Shown: positions 39,368 through 48,247, counted from the stretch's first letter. The stretch is DNA of 64,000 nucleotides from Metallosphaera hakonensis JCM 8857 = DSM 7519 (GCF_003201675.2 NZ_CP029287.2:1302001-1366000); one strand, 5' to 3'. Notes: generated from the sequence alone by a model not told the origin. Numbers and translations: made by a program.

Positions 39368-39427
39368 ATAATCAGATCGTCGCAGGGAACATCATCATAC
39401 AGTCTGGAGCGGCGTCATCATCTAGAG
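39368..39427 (-). ncRNA. Candidate C/D box guide sRNA
   Basis: On the minus strand a C box ATGATGA (39421-39415) is followed by 12 nt, a degenerate D' CTGT, a C'-like ATGATGA, about 14-16 nt of spacer and a D box CTGA (39375-39372). Spacings match archaeal two-guide C/D sRNAs. The C box contains the TGA stop of rnp2, an overlap also known for Sulfolobus sRNA genes. The D guide would pair with a target reading AUCGUCGCAGGGAA. The target was not identified. Confidence 0.62.
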
Positions 39428-39855
39428 CGTATGAGGCTCTTAGCCTTTTTTAAACTACCGGTTGTCCTGTAAGGCACAATGAGAACTTCCGCCCCTTCTA
39501 TTGTCTTTACGAAAGGTAAAGACGCAATGACTGTTCTATATCCTATTCTATTTGTGGACACAATACCGCTCATGTTTTCTGGATTATAGAAAATTACATG
39601 CGGATCTGATATTTCCAGCCAAATCCTCCCAGATAAATCTTTTACCGCAGATCTAATAGAATCCTCTAAATTCTTAGAAGATAAGCTTGAGCTAGCCGAT
39701 ATTACTCGGAAAACTACATACCTTTTCTTATTCTTAATAGGCTTATGGCCACGTAGTTCAAGGTTATTTTTACTTTTACGCGTCAAAATGAGGAAACTAA
39801 GGACAATTAACCATACTCCAAATATCACGTCAAGAATAGTCTGATACAATCTCAA
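39418..39855 (-). CDS. rnp2: RNase P protein component 2 (Pop5) with hydrophobic N-terminus
   Basis: This is a 145-aa protein. Residues about 44-140 (KRYVVFRVISASSSLSS onward, with TNRIGYRTVIASLPF) are the Pop5 subunit that, with Rpp30, activates RNase P RNA. The N-terminal 26 residues contain a strongly hydrophobic stretch (about 8-25) not part of the Pop5 fold, and it looks like a membrane anchor. ATG 39855 overlaps rnp3 by 26 nt. A TTG around residue 24 could give a soluble form. Confidence 0.87.
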   Translation of the reverse strand: MRLYQTILDVIFGVWLIVLSFLILTRKSKNNLELRGHKPIKNKKRYVVFRVISASSSLSSKNLEDSIRSAVKDLSGRIWLEISDPHVIFYNPENMSGIVSTNRIGYRTVIASLPFVKTIEGAEVLIVPYRTTGSLKKAKSLIRSR

Positions 39856-40387
39856 ACAACTCCAGCGGGTAAGTATTGATCCAAGTGATTATATCGGGTA
39901 TTGATGCTCCATGTAAAACTAAGTAGTTGAATAGACTTAACGGTGGCCAGATTTCCGAGATCTTGCTTGCACATGAGGAGAAAACAATTTTTGTGCCTTT
40001 ATGACCCCATTCTATGGCTCTTCTGATAACTTGTGAAGTAGAATTATTGAGGTTTATCTCAATGTATTTCTCCTTTATATTAACTAAATTTAAAAGATTT
40101 TTCTTTAATAAATGAAAATTGTTTTTGTCGATACTTATGCCATGAACCTTTTTATCGTTTAAGGCCTTTATTAATTGTGCTCTTTCCAAAGGTTTTAAAA
40201 AATTAATAACATCGTCTCGCTGAAGTAACCTTTTTGATTCCAACGATCCCCTAAAAGTTAACCTTCTTCTAAGCCTTACCTCAACTTTCTCTATAACAGG
40301 ATCAAACTCTACAATGAACTTTGTATATCCAATTTTATTCAGGGGATCTATAAGTGAGGGATCACGTATACACGTTTCCACTAGCAT
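39830..40387 (-). CDS. rnp3: RNase P protein component 3 (Rpp30)
   Basis: This 185-aa TIM-barrel-like RNase P subunit pairs with Pop5. The N-terminal strand and KVHGISIDKNNFHLL segment fit the family, and the C-terminal INTYPLELFE tail is typical. It overlaps the COG1325 gene by 26 nt and rnp2 by 26 nt. Confidence 0.88.
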   Translation of the reverse strand: MLVETCIRDPSLIDPLNKIGYTKFIVEFDPVIEKVEVRLRRRLTFRGSLESKRLLQRDDVINFLKPLERAQLIKALNDKKVHGISIDKNNFHLLKKNLLNLVNIKEKYIEINLNNSTSQVIRRAIEWGHKGTKIVFSSCASKISEIWPPLSLFNYLVLHGASIPDIITWINTYPLELFEIVSDYS

Positions 40388-40796
40388 ACTGCTTAAGTAC
40401 CTCCTTAAACTGGTCTATGCTCTGCCTTAGACTTATAACTATCTTTATAACATCCTCACCATCCTTTAGTGCAATTTTACCTTGAGATATTAAATACTGC
40501 TTATCTATTCTAAGATATATTCTATTTCCCTGTGACCTACTTTCAATGGTTGAGACTAAGAATATTATGTCAGCCTTGTTAAGTTTTGAGATAATTCTTT
40601 CAGTTACCTCAGAAGCCGGTTTCCCTTCTAGCTCTATTTTAAAGGTTACTATTGGATCCCCGTAATGTCCTTTTACCTCTTGCCTAAGAACGCTGCCACC
40701 AATTGGTCCAAAAAGAGCGTCCAAGGCCCTTAAAACCTTACTCTCGCTTTCTGTTGAATATGAAAAAACCGATGCTGTTATCCTGTTTATCTTCAT
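40362..40796 (-). CDS. COG1325 RNA-binding protein (predicted exosome-associated)
   Basis: This 144-aa protein matches the archaeal COG1325 family. The N-terminal ITASVFSYSTESESKVLRAL, followed by EVKGHYGDPIVTFKI, resembles the ribosomal uL5-like fold. Its constant position between eL15 and the RNase P genes in the exosome superoperon suggests RNA processing, but no direct function is known to me. Confidence 0.82.
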   Translation of the reverse strand: MKINRITASVFSYSTESESKVLRALDALFGPIGGSVLRQEVKGHYGDPIVTFKIELEGKPASEVTERIISKLNKADIIFLVSTIESRSQGNRIYLRIDKQYLISQGKIALKDGEDVIKIVISLRQSIDQFKEVLKQYASGNVYT

Positions 40797-40800
40797 CTTT

Positions 40801-41451
40801 TTACTTGCCTGGAATCCTTGTATATTTGCTTAGTCTATAATATTTACTAGCCTCATGTCTTTTCTTTTGAGTTCTTTCCCTCTTCTTCTTGACAATTTTC
40901 TGATGTGTGGTACCCTTGAGTCCGCGACTCTTGAGAAGACCACGAGCTCTAGCTCCTGCGGAAGTTAACCCCCTGAACACTCTCCTTGTATTAGCTGAGT
41001 TCTTAATCCAGTTAAGCTGACTATCAGATGAAATAACCGGGTTATTTGGATCTACGAGTATTACTTCATAATACTTATATACGCCATCCTCTGCAACATA
41101 ATAACTTCCAAGTACTTCTAGATTTGGGAATCTTCTAGCCGCCTTCTCTTCCGCTATAAATTGAAGGCTTTTAGATGGAGAATAACCATAAACACCCATT
41201 CTTTTGGGTCTCCTTCCGCTGTTAGGTCTCTGCTTATCCATCCCCCCTTTTTCTACCTTAACTCTTGCAACAATTATTCCCTGCTTGGCCTTGTATCCTA
41301 AAGCCCTAGCCCTATCAAGCCTGGTAGGCTTATCAATCTTCGTTACAGTGCTCTGGCTTCTCCATTCAACTAACCTTTGCCTCAAGACTGTCTTCTTCCA
41401 ATCCTTATTGGCCCACGTTCCTGCCATGAATGAATATGCTGAAGCCGTCAT
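40801..41451 (-). CDS. rpl15e: Ribosomal protein eL15
   Basis: This 216-aa large-subunit protein is identified by ATWANKDW-type N-terminus ([20 protein letters not shown]), [18 protein letters not shown] and the [13 protein letters not shown] segment. It opens the minus-strand superoperon; a 73-bp divergent gap separates it from the YchF-like gene. Confidence 0.97.
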   Translation of the reverse strand: MTASAYSFMAGTWANKDWKKTVLRQRLVEWRSQSTVTKIDKPTRLDRARALGYKAKQGIIVARVKVEKGGMDKQRPNSGRRPKRMGVYGYSPSKSLQFIAEEKAARRFPNLEVLGSYYVAEDGVYKYYEVILVDPNNPVISSDSQLNWIKNSANTRRVFRGLTSAGARARGLLKSRGLKGTTHQKIVKKKRERTQKKRHEASKYYRLSKYTRIPGK

Positions 41452-41524
41452 AATCTTTCTCCTATAGAGGTAGAGATCAACTACTTAAAAAACTGAACGG
41501 TGACCTATTACACTGGAGACTTAA

Positions 41525-42727
41525 ATGATAACGATAGGACTTGTAGGTAAGACTAATGTCGGTAAAAGCACGTTTTTCGCTGCTGCTACAATGCTAGAGG
41601 TTGAGATAGCAAATCGGCCATTTGTTACTATCGAACCTAACGTTGGAGTTGGATATGCCAGGAAAAAATGCGCTCATACTGAGCTTGGGGTTAAATGTAA
41701 TCCTAAAAATTCTATATGTATAGGGGATTTCCGATTTATTCCTGTCAAGATAGTTGATGTGGCAGGTCTAATACCAGGTGCTCATGAGGGGAGAGGTCTA
41801 GGAAATAAATTTCTAGATGACCTTAGAAAGGCTGACGTTCTGATCAATGTAATAGATGCCAGTGGATCTACCAACGAGGAAGGAGTAATGGTACCCCCTG
41901 GAACCAGAAATCCCGAAGATGACATAAAGTTTGTAGAAAATGAGATCAACGAATGGTTCTTTTCCATAATAAGTAAAGATTGGGATAAATTTGCCAGAAC
42001 CACAGATCTTAGTAACAAGGATATTGTAGAATCACTCTTAGCTAAGGTATCTGGGCTATCTGTGAACAGAAAGCAGATAATTAAGGCCCTTAAAGCTAGT
42101 GGATTAGAAAATACGAAACTTTTGCAATGGGGAGAGGAGGAGCTAAAGAAGTTCAGTTCTACCCTTCGTATAATATCGAAGCCAATCGTAATTGCGGCCA
42201 ATAAAGCAGATATATCCATTGCTAGAGATAATATTAATAGACTAAGAGAGAAATATCCTCACTTAGTCCCAGTAAGCGCGGAATCGGAGCTAGCCTTGAG
42301 AAGAGCGTCTAAATTAGGGTTAATAGATTATATTCCAGGCGATCCCATATTCAAGGTGAAGGGAAACCTAGAAGACAGGAAGCTAAAGGCATTAAATTAC
42401 ATAAAAAGTACAGTCCTCGATGTCTATGGATATACCGGGGTTCAACAAGCGATAAACGAGGCTGTATTCGGGGCCTTAAACATGATTCATGTATATCCTG
42501 TAGAAGACGAAAGAAAATATACTAACAAAGATGGGGATGTATTACCTGACGTAATTCTTTTAGAGAACGGATCTACGCCTAAGGACCTTGCCTTTTCTAT
42601 CCACACAGACCTAGGGAAAGGATTTCTCTATGCAATTGAGGCTAAGAGGAAAATCAGAATCGGAGAGGACTATATGCTAAAAGATGGGGACGTAATAAAA
42701 ATAGTATCCACTTTGGCAAGAACTTAA
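41525..42727 (+). CDS. YchF/OLA1-like GTP-binding protein
   Basis: This 400-aa Obg-superfamily P-loop NTPase has G1 GKTNVGKST (8-16), G3 DVAGLIPGAHEGRG and G4 NKAD. A helical insert with AHTELGVKC lies before G3, and a C-terminal TGS domain (about 320-400) probably binds RNA or ribosomes. It overlaps the convergent nucleotidylyltransferase gene by 4 nt. Confidence 0.93.
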   Translation: MITIGLVGKTNVGKSTFFAAATMLEVEIANRPFVTIEPNVGVGYARKKCAHTELGVKCNPKNSICIGDFRFIPVKIVDVAGLIPGAHEGRGLGNKFLDDLRKADVLINVIDASGSTNEEGVMVPPGTRNPEDDIKFVENEINEWFFSIISKDWDKFARTTDLSNKDIVESLLAKVSGLSVNRKQIIKALKASGLENTKLLQWGEEELKKFSSTLRIISKPIVIAANKADISIARDNINRLREKYPHLVPVSAESELALRRASKLGLIDYIPGDPIFKVKGNLEDRKLKALNYIKSTVLDVYGYTGVQQAINEAVFGALNMIHVYPVEDERKYTNKDGDVLPDVILLENGSTPKDLAFSIHTDLGKGFLYAIEAKRKIRIGEDYMLKDGDVIKIVSTLART

Positions 42728-43935
42728 TTTTTGAAGAATTCCGACCTATTGACGTCCCTGTCAACCACACTTCCAGGATATATTCTAGCATAAGCTCCGA
42801 TCTTTACGCCAGGCAGAATTGATACATTAATTCCTGTCCTTACATGGGCTCCTATAACTGTTCCCAGTTTTTTCCTCCCGGAACTTTGCCTTTTTCCCTT
42901 TATATTCATGGGAACCTCCTTCTCGTCGAACCTGAGATTGGCAACTAAAGTTCCCGCTCCAAAATTCACATCCTCGGAGATTACACTATCACCGACGTAA
43001 CTTAAATGGGGAATCTTAGTCCCTTCCATGACAACAGTTTCCTTTATTTCAACAAAGGATCCTATTTTCACATCTTGCCCCAATATTGTATAGGGTCTCA
43101 CGTATGAGTTAGGGCCTACTATTGAGTTCTTCCCTATATAAGCTGGGCCTTCTATTCTTGTCCCAGAAAGTATCTTAGCTCCTTCCTCGACTATGATTTT
43201 TCCTATCATCTTCACATTTTCTTCTATTTCACCTTCCAACTTCTCGGGTCTAGAGTCTAACTCTTGCTTATTTATGTCAATGACGTCCCAAGGCTTCCCT
43301 ACATCTTTCCAAGAACCCATATTCTTAATTACCTTTATCCTTTGATTTCTTGCAAACGCAGTTAACGCATCTGTAAACTCATATTCACCTCTGGGAGATA
43401 ACTTTAATGAATCTATGTAGTCAAAGATGGAGGAGCTTAATTTATATATTCCTCCATTTACTAAATTCGAGGGAGGGGTCGGACTTTTCTCTACTATTCC
43501 GTTTAGATATCCTTCAGAGTCAAGAAGCAGAGCTCCATACTCGGAAGGGTTTGGGACTTCTACCCCTAAAATCGCATTACCTTCATATGCCAATACCCTA
43601 CTTAACGAGTCTCGATCTATATAAATATCTCCGTAAATTATTGCTATTTCATCAGAGGTTACTGGAACATACGAAAGCGCGCCTCCGGTGCCCTTCTTTT
43701 CACCTTGCCTAACTATCTTCACATTATTTAACCTGGAAAAGAAGCGTTCATATTCTGGATCTGTGGAATCAGATATTACTACGAAAACTTCAACATTTCC
43801 CAGCAAACTTCTAATTATAGATAGATTCCTTTCTATCAGGGTTGAACCTAATACTGGAACAAAAGGTTTAGGCCTGGTATGAGTTATCGGCTCTAATCTC
43901 TCTCCTTTACCCGCTGCTAGGAGCACTACTTTCAA
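42724..43935 (-). CDS. Bifunctional sugar-1-phosphate nucleotidylyltransferase/acetyltransferase
   Basis: This 403-aa enzyme has an N-terminal nucleotidyltransferase domain (LLAAGKGERLEP at 5-16, with KPFVPVLG) and a C-terminal left-handed beta helix of hexapeptide repeats (about 240-400) with an acetyltransferase-type GAGTLVANLRFDE loop. It closely resembles the described ST0452-type GlmU-like enzyme of Sulfolobus, which makes dTDP-glucose and UDP-N-acetylamino sugars. It overlaps eS1 by 29 nt. It may supply the GT2 enzyme, but that link is only inferred. Confidence 0.9.
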   Translation of the reverse strand: MKVVLLAAGKGERLEPITHTRPKPFVPVLGSTLIERNLSIIRSLLGNVEVFVVISDSTDPEYERFFSRLNNVKIVRQGEKKGTGGALSYVPVTSDEIAIIYGDIYIDRDSLSRVLAYEGNAILGVEVPNPSEYGALLLDSEGYLNGIVEKSPTPPSNLVNGGIYKLSSSIFDYIDSLKLSPRGEYEFTDALTAFARNQRIKVIKNMGSWKDVGKPWDVIDINKQELDSRPEKLEGEIEENVKMIGKIIVEEGAKILSGTRIEGPAYIGKNSIVGPNSYVRPYTILGQDVKIGSFVEIKETVVMEGTKIPHLSYVGDSVISEDVNFGAGTLVANLRFDEKEVPMNIKGKRQSSGRKKLGTVIGAHVRTGINVSILPGVKIGAYARIYPGSVVDRDVNRSEFFKN

Positions 43936-44557
43936 CTGATGGTTTAACCTCCCTTATAGTCGGAACTAGGAGAACCTTTGATTTCTCGATCTCAGCCTTT
44001 CTAAGGGGAGCTATTTTCTTGGCTTCATTAAATATATTATTGGCCAGGTTCCCGAATATCATCTCTTGCACAAATTCGTCAAACGTTTTTCCCTCAGCAG
44101 TCTTTTTAACTACGTCTTCCATGATTTTCCTTATTACCGTAGCTTGTTCTCTATGAACCCTATAGGCTGTCAACGCCAGTGTCTTTACCCTTAATGAATA
44201 ATTATCCTTAGTAATAATATCGACTACCTTATTGATCTTTGAGCTCTTTCTTCTTACTAACGATCTAACGTAATCCCTCGATAGCTCATGACCAGCGAAC
44301 TCTGTAAAGAGCCTATCTCCCTCGTTTCTTGCTACCTTGAAGTAAAGGTGAACATACACTGTACTAAAGTCTCCCGTCAAGTCGTATAGAGTGGTTTCAA
44401 CTTTCCTCCCTATAGTTTGGGAGACGTCGAATGCAGGAGTAGACCCCAAAGACACTTCCCCAAATATCTTAGGCGAATAAATTGAGAACCACTTCTTCAT
44501 TTTCCACTTGTCTTTGAGTGCGCCAGCACTACCCTTGCCACTTGATCTAGAGGACAT
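43907..44557 (-). CDS. rps3ae: Ribosomal protein eS1 (S3Ae)
   Basis: This 216-aa small-subunit protein has the WFSIYSPKIFGEVSLGSTPA start region and the TALTAYRVHREQAT-like segment (TLALTAYRVHREQATVIRK). A low-complexity Ser tail ends the protein. It sits 39 bp after trmJ. Confidence 0.96.
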   Translation of the reverse strand: MSSRSSGKGSAGALKDKWKMKKWFSIYSPKIFGEVSLGSTPAFDVSQTIGRKVETTLYDLTGDFSTVYVHLYFKVARNEGDRLFTEFAGHELSRDYVRSLVRRKSSKINKVVDIITKDNYSLRVKTLALTAYRVHREQATVIRKIMEDVVKKTAEGKTFDEFVQEMIFGNLANNIFNEAKKIAPLRKAEIEKSKVLLVPTIREVKPSVESSAPSSG

Positions 44558-44596
44558 TGAAGAATCATGTTCATGTTAAGGTAATAGTATAAAAAC

Positions 44597-45286
44597 TCAT
44601 TCATTGCCATGGATCATCCTCATGTATATCTTTCTAAGGAATCTTACAACTGCCCTTCCTTCTTCTTCGTCTTTGATTCCGCGCAACAAGGATCTCTTGA
44701 CGGCAATATACATTGCCTCGTCTCCATCGCCTCTCCTGATGGCTTCGTATAAGGTTTTGACGTATTTCTCTATTAAATCGGTAGTTTCTCTAGACACAAC
44801 AGATTTGCGCGGTGTTGCTCCCCTTGTCTTCCATATCTCATAGAGCACGATCCCAACCGCATGAGATAAATTAAGAACAGGGTATTCCTTATTCGCGGGT
44901 ATATGTAGCATAATATCTGTCATTAAAATCTCGTCCCTCGTTAGTCCGACGCTTTCTCTTCCAAACACTAACCCAACTTTCCTATCCCCAACCAACTGAG
45001 ACACTTCCCATGGAGACATCGATTTCCGAAGCATATCCCCTTTAGAGTCTGCAATACTAGACGTGGATATCTTAAGATCCAGATCCCGCATGGCCTCATA
45101 AAGACTACTCACAACTACTGCACTTTTCAAAACGTCTTGCCCCTTTGCCGAGAATTCTAACGCCTTATTAAGGTCACAACGAGGGTTCACTATGTATAGT
45201 TCTTCGACTTCGAAGTTCCTACATAGCCGGGCTATGAAACCTACATTATATTCCCCTTCAGGCTCTACTAGGATTACTCTTAACAA
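44597..45286 (-). CDS. trmJ: tRNA 2'-O-methyltransferase, TrmJ type
   Basis: This 229-aa SPOUT (TrmH/SpoU) methyltransferase has knot motifs VLVEPEGEYNVGFIARLCRN (motif 1), VGLVFGRESVGLT (2) and NLSHAVGIVLYE (3). The C-terminal helical extension matches TrmJ, which methylates nucleotide 32 of tRNA. In Sulfolobus the enzyme is known to be specific for C32. It overlaps the HemK2-like gene by 29 nt. Confidence 0.9.
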   Translation of the reverse strand: MLRVILVEPEGEYNVGFIARLCRNFEVEELYIVNPRCDLNKALEFSAKGQDVLKSAVVVSSLYEAMRDLDLKISTSSIADSKGDMLRKSMSPWEVSQLVGDRKVGLVFGRESVGLTRDEILMTDIMLHIPANKEYPVLNLSHAVGIVLYEIWKTRGATPRKSVVSRETTDLIEKYVKTLYEAIRRGDGDEAMYIAVKRSLLRGIKDEEEGRAVVRFLRKIYMRMIHGNE

Positions 45287-45857
45287 CCACTTTCACCGCC
45301 TTTAAGGTCTCAAAACCGATAACCATCTCCTTGACTTTATCTATTTCTAATCCTTCTTCGTTGAGAAGTTCGTATATGATCTCCTCATCAGAGAAACTAG
45401 AGTAAACAAAATAGTATTTTCTGGCCTTAATCTCCCTTAAGGCCTTACTTAAAACTTCTACGCCGCCTATTCCTCCTGACCAACTGTATCCTATCCATGA
45501 GGACCTTTCGTCTACTGGAAGATATGGGGGATTGAATATCAAAGCGTCTATTGAAATGACTCGTAAACAATCTAAAACATTACAATTTATTACATCAATA
45601 TCAATACTATTTACTTTAGCCGAACACAACGTAGCTTCGGTTGCAAATGGGTTAACATCCACAGAAATCACTTTCCCTCCCATTCTTTTGGCCACGAGGC
45701 CTAGAATTCCGCTTCCAGATCCAAGATCCACAACTATCTCTCCTTCATTAATATCTAGAATCGATGCCAGTAATTCCGAGTCTTCTGCGGGTTCGTATAC
45801 ATTTTCATTTATACATAATTTAAATCCAATAAATTCAATAATTCTATTACTTGCCAT
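45258..45857 (-). CDS. HemK2-type release-factor methyltransferase
   Basis: This 199-aa class I methyltransferase has the EPAEDSELLA start motif, VVDLGSGSGILGLVA (AdoMet loop) and NPPYLP, the signature for Gln/Asn N-methylation. The archaeal HemK2/Mtq2 family modifies the GGQ Gln of aRF1. It overlaps dim1 by 49 nt; a shorter start is not clear. Confidence 0.88.
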   Translation of the reverse strand: MASNRIIEFIGFKLCINENVYEPAEDSELLASILDINEGEIVVDLGSGSGILGLVAKRMGGKVISVDVNPFATEATLCSAKVNSIDIDVINCNVLDCLRVISIDALIFNPPYLPVDERSSWIGYSWSGGIGGVEVLSKALREIKARKYYFVYSSFSDEEIIYELLNEEGLEIDKVKEMVIGFETLKAVKVVVKSNPSRA

Positions 45858-46462
45858 GGTTTGAATTCCCTCACTCTCTTCTCATAATCTGAGCTAAACC
45901 CACACAGTCTGGCCGCTTTTTTCAACGTCTTGTTTCTAAACCTGCTTATACATCTTATTACTTCTGTTATATTCTTATCATACTCTCTTTTCCTATCAAA
46001 TGAAGCCAAAGCCGAAAAGACCCTAGGAATCGGCCTGAAAGCCGTAGGTGGGATAACCATAAGTTTATTGATAGAAAAATAATAGTTTAAAACAAATGAA
46101 AGAAAAGTGGGATAACCAAATATTTTATCTATGAAGTCCTCTTGAAGAATGAGTAGTAACCTTGTAATTCTATTCACCTTCATAACTTCATTAAAGAAAT
46201 CGAATGTTATTGAGTAGGGTAGAGAGGACACTATTTGTCCCCTAAATATGGGCAACTTCCTTGCGTCACCATGAACAGGGTTATAATTCCTTAGAAATGG
46301 TAAAAGTGTGCTATCTAATTCCAAACATAAGTCTGGATTCAATTTTCTAGATAGATTTCCCTTGCCACACCCTACTTCAATAATTGGCCTTAGATGGGTA
46401 ACGTGACTCAAGATTTTAGAAATAATATTATCATCAACGAGAAAATTCTGTGAATAGTTCAT
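45809..46462 (-). CDS. ksgA: rRNA adenine dimethyltransferase Dim1/KsgA
   Basis: This 217-aa enzyme dimethylates two adenosines in the 3' end of 16S rRNA. QNFLVD at 5-10, EVGCGKGNLS (motif I) and SSLPYSITFDF (the NLPY motif, here SLPY) are present. It is shorter than many homologues (often 250 aa or more), mainly in the C-terminal part. Operon order eL21-rpo4-DUF655-ksgA-hemK2 is standard in archaea. Confidence 0.92.
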   Translation of the reverse strand: MNYSQNFLVDDNIISKILSHVTHLRPIIEVGCGKGNLSRKLNPDLCLELDSTLLPFLRNYNPVHGDARKLPIFRGQIVSSLPYSITFDFFNEVMKVNRITRLLLILQEDFIDKIFGYPTFLSFVLNYYFSINKLMVIPPTAFRPIPRVFSALASFDRKREYDKNITEVIRCISRFRNKTLKKAARLCGFSSDYEKRVREFKPWQVIELLNLLDLNYV

Positions 46463-47076
46463 CCCTGTCTTATTCTTTCAAGATAGCCTATATATTTCTG
46501 ATCCTGAGCTTTCTTGTCGGATTCTATTGGGTAAACAAAAAGCAAATATTTATCTTCTCTTTTAATTTCCGTTAATATCCTCTTCTTTAAAATATCTTTC
46601 ACTCCCTTGATCCCAACTCTGTCCTCAATATCCTTGAAACTTGTAAACGGTGACCTCTTACGTTCCTCAAGAATAGTCCTCAGGGTTTTTTTCCCGATAT
46701 CAGGAAGGAGTTCGAGGGCATGAAGCCTCAAGGTAAGTGGCTCCGCTCTGTTGAAGAAATTAACAAATTGAGCCTCTTTCTCTGTGATAATGCGATCCAA
46801 TGTTTTAACAAGATTGTCTCTAGCAACTGCAGTTAAGTCGTCATAACCTATTAGTACATCCACCTTTATAAGAGGAGGTTCCTGGTCCCTATCTATTCTT
46901 TGTTCCAGTTGAATTAAATCGGTTAAGGGAAACGCTTCCATAAGAATGAAATAATCCTCTCCTAACACCTGAAGTAGGGGTTTATTCTTGTGCCAACTGT
47001 GCCTATCCAAAGGATTACCATCCCTTAAGAAATCTAGCACATAAACATAGCGTTCCCTAGGCCCTTTCTTGCTCAT
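46459..47076 (-). CDS. DUF655 RNA-binding protein
   Basis: This 205-aa archaeal protein has an N-terminal OB-like region (KGPRERYVYVLDFLRDGNP), and a helix-hairpin-helix in the C-terminal half (LELLPDIGKKTLRTILEERK). Its function is not known to me beyond predicted nucleic-acid binding. Persistent neighbours Rpo4 and Dim1 suggest a link to transcription or rRNA processing. It overlaps ksgA by 4 nt. Confidence 0.88.
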   Translation of the reverse strand: MSKKGPRERYVYVLDFLRDGNPLDRHSWHKNKPLLQVLGEDYFILMEAFPLTDLIQLEQRIDRDQEPPLIKVDVLIGYDDLTAVARDNLVKTLDRIITEKEAQFVNFFNRAEPLTLRLHALELLPDIGKKTLRTILEERKRSPFTSFKDIEDRVGIKGVKDILKKRILTEIKREDKYLLFVYPIESDKKAQDQKYIGYLERIRQG

Positions 47077-47119
47077 ATTGCCACAGATTAGGTTATGTAA
47101 ACTAGAATATTAAAGACAA

Positions 47120-47458
47120 TCAGTTGTTCTTGTATCTTTTTATTAGTTCAATAATTTTCTCCAACTCCTCTTGCGAGAAAGTCCTACCCTCAAGCACAAG
47201 AATAGCTCTAACTTCGTCTAAGGTTTCAGGACATATGCTACTGATCATAGCCCTAACCTCCTTTTTGGAAACTAAATCCCTAAGCTCTTCCATGAGTTTC
47301 CTTGCATTATCTGGACTACATTTCTCAACGGAGTTTAGGTATTCGAAAGTCTTTTGGATAATAGAGGAAGAGGAACCTTTATCTATCGCTTCTTTTAGAA
47401 TTTCTTTAGCTATAGAATATGGAATAGGTTCCTCCTCTAAAATCTGAATAGAAGACAT
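47120..47458 (-). CDS. rpo4: RNA polymerase subunit Rpo4 (RpoF)
   Basis: This 112-aa subunit forms the stalk with Rpo7. SIAKEILKEAI and the HRDC-like C-terminal half (LDEVRAILVLEGRTFSQEEL) match archaeal RpoF. It lies 13 bp after eL21. Confidence 0.94.
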   Translation of the reverse strand: MSSIQILEEEPIPYSIAKEILKEAIDKGSSSSIIQKTFEYLNSVEKCSPDNARKLMEELRDLVSKKEVRAMISSICPETLDEVRAILVLEGRTFSQEELEKIIELIKRYKNN

Positions 47459-47471
47459 TTAAAAACCACTT

Positions 47472-47771
47472 CTATGAGTTTGTTATCCTCATATGCTCTG
47501 GACTAACAATGATTGTCTTTTCTTTATCTCCCAGCTTGACTTTCACTTCATATGACTTGCCTCTTTTACCTATGACCGTCCCAATCTTACCTTGATATCG
47601 CCTATGAGGCATGCCGCTATGCGTAGATGGGTTTATCTTAATTATTACCTTTTGTCCAGCGTTTAGATCAACCATTAATTTTCCGAGAGAAGGAACTGCA
47701 CCTCTCTCTCTCGGAGATTTCCTCAATAGTTTCCTGCTCCTCGTTCTATTCCCTCTTGAATGCGCGACCAT
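47472..47771 (-). CDS. rpl21e: Ribosomal protein eL21
   Basis: This 99-aa large-subunit protein starts at ATG 47771 (MVAHSRGNRTRSRKLL), which matches the family. A frame open to 47840 would run into the promoter of tRNA-Leu. The SH3-like core HRRYQGKIGTVIGKRGKSYE is typical. Confidence 0.95.
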   Translation of the reverse strand: MVAHSRGNRTRSRKLLRKSPRERGAVPSLGKLMVDLNAGQKVIIKINPSTHSGMPHRRYQGKIGTVIGKRGKSYEVKVKLGDKEKTIIVSPEHMRITNS

Positions 47772-47853
47772 CAGAAACACTGGTATGAGAGAGTATCTGT
47801 GATAAATTAAATTTTCGGATAAACCTTTAAGCAATGACAACTAAAATCTCAGT

Positions 47854-47952
<99 letters not shown>

Positions 47953-48041
47953 CTCTTGAAAGTACGCCTAGCACGAGATAGATTAGTGTTCTTAATGAAT
48001 GAGCGGAAAACTTTTATGGTAAAAGCTCAAGTGAATTTAGT

Positions 48042-48130
48042 CCCACCGTAGCTCAGCCCGGTTCAGAGCGCCCGGCTGTAGATAATGGGCAGATACCGGG
48101 TGGTCCGGGGTTCAAGTCCCCGCGGTGGGA
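48042..48130 (+). tRNA. tRNA-Tyr (GTA) with 13-nt intron
   Basis: The archaeal Tyr identity C1-G72 (CCCACCG with CGGTGGG) and discriminator A are present. The anticodon stem CCCGG/CCGGG holds a 20-nt loop. Excising 13 nt after position 37 gives CU-GUA-G-A. Mature length is 76 nt. A TTTTATGG box A-like element lies about 30 bp upstream. Confidence 0.93.
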
Positions 48131-48200
48131 CTTATTTACGTAATTTTCTTGAGCCTAAGAGCCAACTTAGTTGTGGAAAAATTAGAATAAGGACCCACTC

Positions 48201-48210
48201 AATTTATAAA
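48201..48210 (+). promoter_or_regulatory. TATA box of lsm-eL37-speE
   Basis: AATTTATAAA is centred about 42 bp before the lsm ATG at 48248. It lies in the only gap between tRNA-Tyr and lsm and would give a short leader. It probably drives the three following tightly packed genes. Confidence 0.55.
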
Positions 48211-48247
48211 CGAGGCTGAGCCCTAGTCTTATTAGGGGTTGCACTTC

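Noticed and set aside
48239-48247. TTG start for lsm three codons upstream
   Set aside because: ATG at 48248 gives the normal Sm protein N-terminus; the TTG would add HF without support.
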